This document shows positions 1 through 7,944 of a stretch of 64,000 nucleotides of DNA, in pieces. The notes beneath the pieces were generated by a model that was given only the letters and a program-made list of their open reading frames with translations, did not search any database and was not told the origin of the DNA. The position numbers and the translations under genes are program-made. Every line of letters starts with the position of its first letter. Within the stretch, counting starts at the first letter, position 1. This stretch comes from Polycladomyces zharkentensis (GTDB lineage: Bacteria; Bacillota; Bacilli; Thermoactinomycetales; JIR-001): positions 32,915-96,914 of the forward strand of contig NZ_JAFHAP010000014.1 of the NCBI RefSeq assembly GCF_016938855.1. Reading direction: 5' to 3'.

Positions 1-260
1 CATCATAGCAAGGCACCCTTGCAAATTCAACGGAAAAGACCTGCAACGCCCTCTGGTAATAGGCGTGACCGGACATCACCCTTGCCTTAGCAAGCATATT
101 ACACATATCACCACAAACGAGACTGAAGAACACCGATTATCTCCAACCAGCTTGGAACGGTTACCCATCGGTGGGTGTGAAATCCCCTGGTTGCTTGCGA
201 TTCCACGAAATAGGGCGGGTCATTTTTTCCTTCATAAAATGAAATAGCCTCTTGTTCCAT

Positions 261-289
261 CACTAAGTATTCATAGTATTCATAAAATA
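261..289 (+). promoter_or_regulatory. Putative sigma-K-type promoter for mnaA
   Basis: A CACT at 261-264 (consensus mACm) lies 16 bases before CATAAAATA at 281-289 (consensus CATAnnnTA), about 105 bases upstream of the epimerase start. This fits the late mother-cell sigma-K pattern. The rest of 1-387 shows no coding sequence I can support. The call rests on consensus matching only. Confidence 0.4.
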
Positions 290-396
290 TAAGAACGCAA
301 GTTTTTGCAAGGAACGGTTCTCCGATCTGAATTTCCCGAAAATATCCGCTGACAGAGGCGTGTTTTAGATCATAAACAGTTAGGAGTGTGAAGGAA

Positions 397-1524
397 ATGA
401 GAAAAGAACGTATTAAAATCATGTCCATCTTCGGCACCCGACCGGAAGCAATCAAAATGGCTCCGCTTATTTTGGAAATGCAAAAGAACCCTTTGATCCA
501 ATCCATTGTAACTGTTTCGGCACAACATCGTGAGATGCTGGATAAGATATTGAATACTTTTGGGATCGTACCTGATTTTGATCTGGATATAATGAAAAAC
601 AATCAGACATTGCCCTATATTACCAAGGAAATTATGAGTCGTTTAGAGCCGATATTGATACAAGTGAAACCGGATCTTGTATTGATTCATGGCGATACGA
701 CCACAGCCCTGATATCGGCACTGGTCGCTTTTTACAATAAAATCCCCATCGGCCACGTGGAAGCAGGACTTCGGACGAGAAATAAATATTCCCCGTTTCC
801 TGAAGAGTTGAACCGACGACTGATCGGGGTTATAGCGGACTTGCACTTCGCGCCCACCGCTCAAGCAGCGGAAAACCTTCTTTCAGAAAACATCCATCCT
901 CATGCAATATTTGTCACGGGAAATACAGTGATAGATGCCCTGAAAACCACAGTTCGACCTTCATTTCGCCACGAAATTTTAGACAAAATAGGCAATCATC
1001 GATTCATCCTTCTCACTACACACAGACGTGAAAACATAGGCACACCCATGCGCAATATCTTTCGTGCCATAAAGCGGATCGTAAACGAAATTGATCATGT
1101 CCAAGTCGTTTATCCAGTACATCCGAATCCAGCGGTTTTGGAAGCCGCTCACCATGAGCTCGGAAACCACGCCCGCATTCATTTGATCCCCCCTTTAAAT
1201 GTGGAGGACTTCCACAATATAGCCGCGCGGTCTTATTTAATATTAACTGATTCGGGAGGGATTCAGGAAGAAGCACCTTCATTGGGGATCCCCGTGTTAG
1301 TGCTGCGTGATACGACGGAACGACCAGAAGGTGTCAAAGCCGGTACATTGAAAGTTGCCGGGACCAGTGAAGAATCGGTTTATGAATCAATTAAGGAATT
1401 GTTAAACAACAGGCAACTATATGATCGCATGGCAAATGCACCAAACCCCTACGGAGATGGGACGGCATCCCAGAAAATTATTCGCCACATCATCGAATAC
1501 TTCAGAGGGGACATTAGACCGTAA
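397..1524 (+). CDS. mnaA: UDP-N-acetylglucosamine 2-epimerase (non-hydrolysing)
   Basis: Cytosolic enzyme that interconverts UDP-GlcNAc and UDP-ManNAc, supplying ManNAc for teichoic-type linkage units and other surface glycans. The N-terminus carries the family signature IFGTRPEAIKMAPL, followed by VSAQHREML, HGDTTTAL, HVEAGLRT and the C-terminal TDSGGIQEEAPSLGIPVL and RDTTERPEG motifs. Its 375 or so residues are full length. A GTG at 388 is also in frame, but AGGAG at 382-386 sits about 10 bases before ATG 397 and only one base before the GTG, so I chose ATG. It is one of only two plus-strand genes in the window, and a bidirectional terminator follows it. Confidence 0.95.
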   Translation: MRKERIKIMSIFGTRPEAIKMAPLILEMQKNPLIQSIVTVSAQHREMLDKILNTFGIVPDFDLDIMKNNQTLPYITKEIMSRLEPILIQVKPDLVLIHGDTTTALISALVAFYNKIPIGHVEAGLRTRNKYSPFPEELNRRLIGVIADLHFAPTAQAAENLLSENIHPHAIFVTGNTVIDALKTTVRPSFRHEILDKIGNHRFILLTTHRRENIGTPMRNIFRAIKRIVNEIDHVQVVYPVHPNPAVLEAAHHELGNHARIHLIPPLNVEDFHNIAARSYLILTDSGGIQEEAPSLGIPVLVLRDTTERPEGVKAGTLKVAGTSEESVYESIKELLNNRQLYDRMANAPNPYGDGTASQKIIRHIIEYFRGDIRP

Positions 1525-1671
1525 CCCGATAATTCGTTTTCGCATACCCTCGGCTCGAGCGGTGAAACGTCATCCTGTCCGCCGGGCGGTTCGACTGTGG
1601 TCAGATCGGCTGTATGGGGCAGGGTTGGTGCAGATGGTACAACAAAATTGAGATTCAGTTCCATCAAACGG

Positions 1672-1703
1672 AAAACAGCCCAAGCAAAAAACAGGCTGTT
1701 TTC
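1672..1703. terminator. Bidirectional terminator between mnaA and tuaH-like gene
   Basis: AAAACAGCC and GGCTGTTTT form an inverted repeat around a 13-base A-rich loop, with a T-run on either strand. It lies between two convergent genes and can serve both. Confidence 0.75.
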
Positions 1704-1731
1704 GTTCGATTAGAAAACTTCATGATGATCA

Positions 1732-2754
1732 TCAGGCTCGACGAGCGATTTTCTCTATAATAGTATTTGCTTTCCGAGCGCGAACTTCCCAAGTATTCCT
1801 TGCGGCGAAATTGATCCGGGCCTGTTTTGACGCCGGCGAATCTTTTTGTTTCAGCATGATCCCCAATTTATTGATAAAATCAGAGTGTGATGTTGCGGTT
1901 TGGATGTATGGTTCCATCGCTATACATTCCGGCAGTGCCGTGGATAACACTCTTGCACCCCCAGCCAAGTATTCATAGGCTTTTACAGGGTTTGTCGCCA
2001 AAGTGATGTGGTTATAGAGGAAAGGGATGAGAGCAACGTCAAAGTGTTGGATATAACTTAAAAGCTCATGGTGCTGCTTATGTCCCAGAAAATGCAAGTT
2101 GGCTCTGCGGATATTTGGGATTGCAGGGGAGCGCAACGGTAACTTTGCACCTATAACCACAAAATTTACATTTGGATACTTGTTGCACAGAGAATCCACC
2201 AAAGGAAAATCAATCCACTTCGCCCAAGAGCCTATATACCCGACAATCGGGCCTTTCGGCAGATCTGCTGGTCGATTGTGTTTTACCTTGCTGAAGAAAC
2301 TGAGATCGGCGCCATTACGAATGAGCGATACCGGTTTACTCGGATACTGTTCCTTCAGACGATCATAAATGGTCTGTGCTGTACAAACCACATGCTTTGA
2401 TATACCAACCATGCGGCGCTCAAAGATGAGGTGCTTTGTAAATTCATCAATGCAATCGAAGACGATGCCATCGGGCTGATAATTCTGCAAAGTATGCCAA
2501 ATACGCGGGATATGGGTCCAAACAATGATTTTGTCTCTTTTCTTTAAAAGGGGAATTCGTTTGGTTATGAAGTGACCGGGATCAGAAACCAAAGTAACAT
2601 TTTTGCTTACTTTCATGTATTTTTTTCCTATATTCGACTTCTGTATAACAAAGACTTTGTGGCCCAGTTTGCCGAATTGTGTCATCAGTTGTTGTGGGCG
2701 CTGTTTCATAAAACTCCAAGCAAACGGAACCCGCGGGCAAATAATGAATGCCAT
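1732..2754 (-). CDS. Glycosyltransferase, group 1 (TuaH-like)
   Basis: Predicted cytoplasmic GT-B fold glycosyltransferase of about 340 residues. The N-terminal PRVPFAWSFMKQRPQQLM segment is typical of TuaH-like teichuronic-acid transferases, and the C-terminal half has VGYIGSWAKWIDF and a donor-site region with KAYEYLAGGARVLST. I started it at ATG 2754 because a GGAAAGGGG ribosome site lies 11 bases upstream; a TTG at 2763 is in frame. Acceptor and donor sugars cannot be read from the sequence. It is convergent with mnaA and next to spore-surface-type genes, so a role in a cell-wall or spore-coat glycan is an inference. A CATACATT about 30 bases upstream resembles a sigma-E/K -10 element. 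Confidence 0.85.
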   Translation of the reverse strand: MAFIICPRVPFAWSFMKQRPQQLMTQFGKLGHKVFVIQKSNIGKKYMKVSKNVTLVSDPGHFITKRIPLLKKRDKIIVWTHIPRIWHTLQNYQPDGIVFDCIDEFTKHLIFERRMVGISKHVVCTAQTIYDRLKEQYPSKPVSLIRNGADLSFFSKVKHNRPADLPKGPIVGYIGSWAKWIDFPLVDSLCNKYPNVNFVVIGAKLPLRSPAIPNIRRANLHFLGHKQHHELLSYIQHFDVALIPFLYNHITLATNPVKAYEYLAGGARVLSTALPECIAMEPYIQTATSHSDFINKLGIMLKQKDSPASKQARINFAARNTWEVRARKANTIIEKIARRA

Positions 2755-2821
2755 GGTAAACAAAGCCCCTTTCCTTGTTGTACGGATATTCCAAATGTAT
2801 GGTTAATATGGAATATGGAGT

Positions 2822-3200
2822 TCACACGCCATGCTTGATGTTGGCTGCCAGATCCGGATGGTTGAGGTCAATCCCCGTGTCGACCACATCGATCCGGATT
2901 CTTTTACCTGTACGGCATCCCCTACCTCTTCCCGAACGGCAAAGCTGACATGCAGATGCGTGGTGCCGGAGGGCAACAAAAACCGTTGACTGATGATGGA
3001 CACACCATCTCGGCAACAGGCTCTCTTCACACCCGCCGGATGTTCCAGGTGGACCGCGACGACCTGCTTACATCCGGCCGAAGGGCCTGTCGGGCAGAAC
3101 CCCGGTGATCCGAGGCGGGCAGGATTACCGACTGCTCTCGCTTCGGCGACGATCAACTGCGGGTCTTCCAGAACCCGTTTCACTCCCCGTGAGGGATAAC
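2822..3200 (-). pseudogene. Decayed NTTRR-F1 copy joined to a subtilase fragment
   Basis: Two recognisable pieces are read in different minus-strand frames. At about 2935-3010 the translation LLPSGTTHLHVSFAV is almost the same as a segment of the two NTTRR-F1 genes downstream. At about 2822-2915 it reads RIDVVDTGIDLNHPDLAANI, the catalytic-Asp region of subtilisin-family (S8) proteases, and then stops. There is no His/Asn/Ser part of a protease and no intact N-terminus. I read this as the scar of a rearrangement joining a surface-protein gene to a protease gene. Confidence 0.6.
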
Positions 3201-3660
3201 AGCCGACACCGTCCCGCGGTAATGGCTTTCAAGACAATCCCTCCCGCCGAGGAAATCCTCTCTTTCAATGTCGGGCCCCGGGACAGGAAAGTATGATAAA
3301 CGGGAACCGTGGTCTCATAGCCTCTCATCACCACATACGATAAGGTATGAAAGCAATTCCGCCCCTGCTTGGACCCTTGTCAGGAGGACGATATTTTTAA
3401 GATAGAGGAAGCCCGCGTATTTCAACCGAAAGCGGGCCTCCGAGATCTGTTCAGGTATCAACTCACTCACGGGCAAAGGTCGAATGGTGACACCGAGTTT
3501 GCACCCAGTGGCTCGTGCTGTCAACGAGCCAAAACCGTACAGCATGTCTGGCTGACCACGCTCAAATGTGCTGAGGTGAGAGCAATACCTGTTTGATTCC
3601 CCCCTGTAAATGGTGTGTGGTAACTTCCATTACACGAATCAAACATGGGCCATTTACCCA
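3201..3660. other. Gene-free stretch with no supported feature
   Basis: Only short ORFs on both strands. A minus-strand reading at 3315-3545 (ISEARFRLKYAGFLYLKNIV) vaguely resembles a beta-sandwich surface domain but has no start signal, and I cannot identify it. Probably more decayed surface-protein sequence. Confidence 0.3.
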
Positions 3661-3661
3661 C

Positions 3662-3688
3662 AAAAAAAGTGAGGCTTTCGCCTCACTT
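3662..3688 (-). terminator. Terminator after NTTRR-F1 gene 1
   Basis: GTGAGGC and GCCTCAC flank a four-base loop and are followed on the minus strand by seven T residues. It lies 15 bases after the stop codon of the gene. Confidence 0.85.
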
Positions 3689-3702
3689 CACTGGATGGAG
3701 CC

Positions 3703-4221
3703 TCAGTCGGTTGTCAGGACCACATTGTCGATCTGGATCCCTTGGAAGAAGTTAGTTGCGCCAATCACGTCACCCTGAAGGATGAAGCGGAGACGGGCGT
3801 AGACGGCCCCGGTCGGTTTCGGGCCGGAGACGGCGACGTAGGTCAGCCAGTCGTTGGAGTCCACGGTTACCATGCCGGCTTGCCGTGTCACCAGGGTTTC
3901 TTCCAACAAGACCGGCGTATTCGGCGCGCCCCCCAACCACTGGATGGTGACGCGCCAGGGGGCAGTGCTGGTTCCATCAATGACGGCATTTTGAACGGCA
4001 AAGCTCACATGCAGATTTTGGGTACCGGAGGGCAACAAAACCCGTTGGCTGATGATGGCCACTGCCCCATCAGCGGTGACGGGCCCCAATTGGGCTACCT
4101 TTAACCCCTCAAAAGCCTGGGGATCCCCCGGATTGCTCGTGACGCCACTTCTATCCCAGAAAGCCAGCGTCGACGCATCTTCGAAAGAAGGGTTTTTTAA
4201 CAGATTGCCACTCATTCTCAA
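3703..4221 (-). CDS. NTTRR-F1 domain surface protein, copy 1
   Basis: About 172 residues of a predicted beta-sandwich (LLKNPSFEDASTLAFWDRSG near the start, QIDNVVLTTD at the end). It matches what I know of the NTTRR-F1 domain, normally found N-terminal to tandem or collagen-like repeats in Firmicutes spore-surface proteins. Here the domain stands alone with no repeat tail. There is no signal peptide, which suits a protein assembled on the spore by the mother cell. The strong AAAGGAGG ribosome site is five bases before TTG 4221 (ATG 4215 also possible). It has its own terminator and a near-duplicate upstream. The function is unknown; exosporium or spore-coat localisation is an inference. Confidence 0.75.
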   Translation of the reverse strand: MRMSGNLLKNPSFEDASTLAFWDRSGVTSNPGDPQAFEGLKVAQLGPVTADGAVAIISQRVLLPSGTQNLHVSFAVQNAVIDGTSTAPWRVTIQWLGGAPNTPVLLEETLVTRQAGMVTVDSNDWLTYVAVSGPKPTGAVYARLRFILQGDVIGATNFFQGIQIDNVVLTTD

Positions 4222-4402
4222 TTTCACCTCCTTTATTCACAATCTATGAACCTACTCTTCTCTTTGACAGCAACGACAGACTAAAATATATAAAATTCAC
4301 CACATATCCCTGGATGAAGCTTGATCCGGGAGTGGGGAACGCGTTTATCCATCCCGATCGAATGCCTCTCGAGGTCCATCCACTTGCCCCGAAACCGACA
4401 GC

Positions 4403-4427
4403 AAAAAGCGAGGTATCATCACCTCGC
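4403..4427 (-). terminator. Terminator after NTTRR-F1 copy 2
   Basis: GCGAGGT and ACCTCGC pair around a short loop and are followed by a T-run on the minus strand. It lies just after the frameshifted second copy. Confidence 0.75.
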
Positions 4428-4439
4428 CATGGGGAATCC

Positions 4440-4954
4440 TCAGTCGGTGGTCAAGACCACAAAGTCGATCTGGATCCCATCGAAGAAGTTATCTCCACCA
4501 ATCACGTCACCTTGGAGGATGAAGCGAAGACGGCGTAGACGACCCCGGTCGGTTTCGGGCCGGAGACAGCGACATAGGTCAGCCAGTCGTTGGCGTTCTC
4601 GGTTTCCATGCCAGCTTGCCGTTGGATCAGGGTTTCTTCCAACAAGACCGGCGTCCCACTGCTCCCCAACCACTGGATGGTGACGCGCCAGGGGGCAGTG
4701 AAGATGCCACCATAGTTGGCCCTTCGAACGGCAAAGCTGACATGTAGCTGCTGGGTGCCGGAGGGCAGCAGGACCCGCTGGCTGATGATGGCCACTTCCC
4801 CATCAGCGGTGACGTCCCCCAATTGGGCCACCTTTTCCCCCTCAAAAGCCTGGGGATCCCCCGGATTGCTCGTGACGCCACTTCTATCCCAGAAAGCCAG
4901 CGTCGATGCATCTTTGAAGGAAGGGTTTTTTAACAGATTGATGCTCATTCTCAA
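4440..4954 (-). pseudogene. NTTRR-F1 domain surface protein, copy 2 (frameshifted)
   Basis: Tandem duplicate of the 3703-4221 gene, nearly identical over the whole domain, with the same AGGAGGTG ribosome site, TTG/ATG start arrangement and a private terminator. Compared with copy 1, a GGG run has become GG near 4532-4534. The reading frame therefore leaves the domain after PKPTGVVYA and ends at 4502, while the lost C-terminus (RLRFILQGDVIG ... DFVVLTTD) continues in another frame to 4440. This is either a recent pseudogene, a phase-variable G-run, or a sequencing error. Confidence 0.75.
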
Positions 4955-5021
4955 TTTCACCTCCATTGATACAATCTATGAAACTATCCCGTCATTTGAG
5001 CTGATAATAGACCATCCATCG

Positions 5022-5045
5022 AAAAAAGGGCGCTGATCACGCCCT
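5022..5045 (-). terminator. Terminator of the csaB-cgeB operon
   Basis: AGGGCG and CGCCCT flank a seven-base loop, followed by TTTTTT on the minus strand, about 110 bases after the cgeB-like stop codon. Confidence 0.75.
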
Positions 5046-5155
5046 CTATGCCATGTTTCGGCGGTCTATGCCCTTGATTCCTCGGGATCCTTCGACACTC
5101 GCCTTCGGCTATGTGAAGACCGGTCTCGGCTCAGCATACGGGGCGGCCAGATTTT

Positions 5156-6142
5156 TTATCGCCGCCTTGAAAGGCGGTGATAAATCCCGATCTCCCGAAA
5201 AAGTTTGTGGAAACGCCGGGTCCAGGTGTGCTCTCTCCAGCAGCGTTCCCTGCCGGCGCGGGCGATTTTTTTGGCTTCCTGCAAGTGGTTCAGATAATAC
5301 CGGATTTTTTTTATCAGGTCTTCCGATGAGGAATAGCCCACAATCTCTTTGCTGTACCGGAAAAACCTTCTCATCTCGGGAAAGTATTGGGTGAATACCA
5401 GCCTTCCCGTGGCGGCGGCTTCAAATATGCCGACCTTGACGTTGGTGTAACCTTTGACCGTGCGCGGGAAGTTGACCAGCATCTTCGCCGAATAGGCTGC
5501 TCTGAACCAATCCTCGCCGCGGACCGGTCCGGGGCTGTTTTTTGGGAAGGGCCAGGAATTGCCGTACAATTTCGTATCGAAGTTTTTCACCAGCTTCCAG
5601 GCCAAGGGGTACCGATCCCTCCGTCCGTGGGCAATCACCGCCACATCGCATTTGAAACGGGAATGGACCGGCCTTTGCCGAAAGAACCGTTCATCGATGC
5701 CAAAGGGAAAATAATGGACGTTCCGATGACCCAGCTGCTTATACCTCCGATAGGCGAGCAACGAATTGGTGGCGTGCCAGGTGAAATGGCGGGAATAACG
5801 GGATACCGTCGGGAAGACATCGGGGTCGCTCAGCGTGATCCCCAGAACAGGGATCCCCCTTTTCTTCAGCCACAGGAAATCCTTTTTGGAAAAGGTGTAG
5901 CCGCCGGCATTACAGATGATCAGATGGGGACGAAACCGCATCAGCCGACTTCTGATCCGGCTCAGACGGATATAGACGGGTCCGTTTCCGCCCAAACATC
6001 TGTGCGGGTTGTATACCCATTCGGGGTGAGCCCCCAGATTCCATTCTTGGACGACGTGTCCCGATTTTTTAAGGGAAAGAAACATGCTACGGACGATGTC
6101 GGTGGCACCTTGGGCATAACGGCCGAAATGAGCAATTCTCAT
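5156..6142 (-). CDS. CgeB-like glycosyltransferase
   Basis: 328-residue GT-B type protein of the CgeB family, whose B. subtilis member is needed for the outermost glycosylated spore layer. Visible are an N-terminal FGRYAQGATDIVRSMFLSL loop, HLIICNAGG in the first Rossmann domain, and the C-terminal family motif NVKVGIFEAAATGRLVFTQ with the catalytic-type E in IFEAAA. It follows the CsaB-like gene by seven bases and should be cotranscribed with it. The C-terminus is rich in Arg and Lys. The substrate is unknown; spore-crust or exosporium glycosylation is inferred from the family and the neighbours. Confidence 0.82.
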   Translation of the reverse strand: MRIAHFGRYAQGATDIVRSMFLSLKKSGHVVQEWNLGAHPEWVYNPHRCLGGNGPVYIRLSRIRSRLMRFRPHLIICNAGGYTFSKKDFLWLKKRGIPVLGITLSDPDVFPTVSRYSRHFTWHATNSLLAYRRYKQLGHRNVHYFPFGIDERFFRQRPVHSRFKCDVAVIAHGRRDRYPLAWKLVKNFDTKLYGNSWPFPKNSPGPVRGEDWFRAAYSAKMLVNFPRTVKGYTNVKVGIFEAAATGRLVFTQYFPEMRRFFRYSKEIVGYSSSEDLIKKIRYYLNHLQEAKKIARAGRERCWREHTWTRRFHKLFREIGIYHRLSRRR

Positions 6143-6149
6143 AGGTTTC

Positions 6150-7271
6150 TTATACCCCCTGAAACAGAAATGGGATATTTTGTTTTTCCCTGACTTTCAG
6201 CTTCAGTACATGGGATTGGTAGTTCCTTCGCCACGAGATTGACGGTTTCATCAGTGTCAGGGCTTGTCGGGTCATTTTCGGGGTGGGAAGAGGGTGAAGG
6301 GGGTGGCAGTATGAGGACATGCGGATCGATCTCATAAACAGTGCGACCTTGGGATCGTAAGAGAGCCCCATGACCGGTACTCCCATGGCAGCAGACAGGA
6401 TCAGAGAGTGCAGACGCATACCGATCATCAGGGAAAGCCGGCCGCAGATCCCTTTCATCGCTTTGGGAGGGTAATGTTTCCTCATCAGCGTATAACTGCC
6501 GGCCGGCAGGCGTTTGGCGAGTTCATTCAAGACAGCGGCATCACCGTTACGGCTGAAAGGGAGGAGGACCAGGTGGGCCTTGCTGTTGCGGACGATGCCG
6601 GAAGCGACCTTCGCCATTGCCTCGATGAATGCTTTCCGTCCCCCCCCTTTGAATTTCCAGGGTCGCAGGGAGATGCCGACCAATGTCTTGTGTACGGGTA
6701 CTCCTTCGCTACGCAGATACTTCAGAGCTGTTTTGGGTGGATCATGCTTCAAATTTAAGGCCGGATCCGCAGTTAGCCTGATGTTTCCCACGGAGCGGAC
6801 CATTTTCAGCGAGTCGGCATCCCGCACCGTAGCTCTTCTGGCTCCGGCCAACAAACGGATAGCATACTGTTTCGCATGTTGGGAGAAAAAAGGCCCTGCA
6901 CCGATCCCGTAGAAATAGACCGGCTTGCCAAACTTTTTGGCCAAATCGACCACCTGACCGTAATAATTCATTCCTCTCGCTTTACTTCCGAAGTTGTAGT
7001 GAGGCTCCCAACCGTTATAATCCTGTAGGATCCCACCACCCCCGAGAACGACAAAGCTGGCTTGCCGAACTGCGTTTTTAACGGCGCTGTGAGAATCGAT
7101 ACGGATCGTTTTCACACGGCGGGGACCCCTGTATGCCGGACAAAGTCCTTTGGAAACAACGGTGAAGGAAGCTTTCGGGAACTTCTGGGCGAAGCTGTCT
7201 ATGATTGATTCCAATATGGCGTCATCCCCCAGATTGCCGGCGCCATAATAGCCGTGAAGTAAAATTTGCAT
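6150..7271 (-). CDS. Polysaccharide pyruvyltransferase family protein (CsaB-like)
   Basis: 373-residue enzyme of the family that adds ketal-linked pyruvate from PEP to cell-surface sugars. CsaB itself pyruvylates secondary wall polymers so that S-layer-homology proteins can bind. Family motifs are HGYYGAGNLGDDAILESII at the N-terminus, FVVLGGGGILQD, and the C-terminal GMRLHSLILSAAMGVPVMGL with the conserved RLH. A GAAGGAG ribosome site precedes the ATG. It leads a two-gene operon with the cgeB-like gene. CsaB anchors wall polymers in vegetative cells and is also linked to spore-coat pyruvylation; which applies here is not decided by sequence. Confidence 0.85.
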   Translation of the reverse strand: MQILLHGYYGAGNLGDDAILESIIDSFAQKFPKASFTVVSKGLCPAYRGPRRVKTIRIDSHSAVKNAVRQASFVVLGGGGILQDYNGWEPHYNFGSKARGMNYYGQVVDLAKKFGKPVYFYGIGAGPFFSQHAKQYAIRLLAGARRATVRDADSLKMVRSVGNIRLTADPALNLKHDPPKTALKYLRSEGVPVHKTLVGISLRPWKFKGGGRKAFIEAMAKVASGIVRNSKAHLVLLPFSRNGDAAVLNELAKRLPAGSYTLMRKHYPPKAMKGICGRLSLMIGMRLHSLILSAAMGVPVMGLSYDPKVALFMRSIRMSSYCHPLHPLPTPKMTRQALTLMKPSISWRRNYQSHVLKLKVREKQNIPFLFQGV

Positions 7272-7519
7272 CGTGGTAAGTCTCCTTCGTGAAAAAGGTT
7301 TATTGATATATTTATTATTTGGTCTATCATTTGGCGCCGGCTAATTACCATTCTGTAGAACCTAACCAGATATTTATATAGTCAACGCTCTATTGGCAAG
7401 AAGCCCGATGTCTGAATGAATAGTATGGATCTCCGGCTAATTGTTGGCTTTCGGCTGCATTGCGATCACCGTCCACCGTGATGTTCACTGTCAAATCCAC
7501 ATAATAAGGTCGACAGCTG

Positions 7520-7830
7520 TCACTGTCGACCTGTACTCCGACCATATTCGGGCTTCGTCAGAAGCCCCTTTTCCTTCCCACTCTGACTAGAGACACCCCG
7601 ATCCTTCCGTTTGTCCACTTGAAACTCCGTCCACATCTCAAACGTGATCGGCAAGCCAATGAACCATTTGCGCTTCTTCCTGTAGAGCTTCGCCGTTCCT
7701 TGTTTGGCCATTCCGTCGATGATCCGATCCAGCCATTGTTGCTGATACAACCGAGCCACAACCGGCACACCGATGCGCTTCTCCGGCATAAGGAACGACA
7801 CCGTGTAGAAGTCGCCGTTTTTAAGGGCAG
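7520..7830 (-). pseudogene. Fragment of a TnpB/OrfB-type (IS200/IS605) protein
   Basis: The reading LKNGDFYTVSFLMPEKRIGV, continuing through GTAKLYRKKRKWFIGLPITF, resembles the N-terminal wedge/REC-like part of TnpB (IS1341/IS605 OrfB) proteins, in which a beta-rich segment ends in 'y.r..gkwyl.v.i'. There is no RuvC catalytic DED part, no N-terminal helix-turn-helix, and the frame stops at 7520. It lies in the gap upstream of the csaB operon and downstream of ftsH. I take it as the relic of an insertion at the border between accessory and core DNA. Confidence 0.45.
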
Positions 7831-7900
7831 ACGGCCCCCTTTTTTGGGGCCATTCTTTCTATCGAAGGGCAACAAAACCGTTTTTTGTCCGTCAAACTGA

Positions 7901-7931
7901 AAGCGGGGATGCCCGCTCAGGCATCCCCGCT
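7901..7931 (-). terminator. Terminator-like hairpin after ftsH
   Basis: GCGGGGATGCC and GGCATCCCCGC pair perfectly around a six-base loop just past the ftsH stop. The T-run is weak (CTTTCAGTTT), so the stem does most of the work. Confidence 0.65.
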
Positions 7932-7944
7932 GCGTTTATCATGA

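Noticed and set aside
5154..5184. Hairpin at the end of the cgeB-like gene
   Set aside because: The stem is good but is followed by A residues on the coding strand, so it is not a terminator there; the one at 5022-5045 is better.
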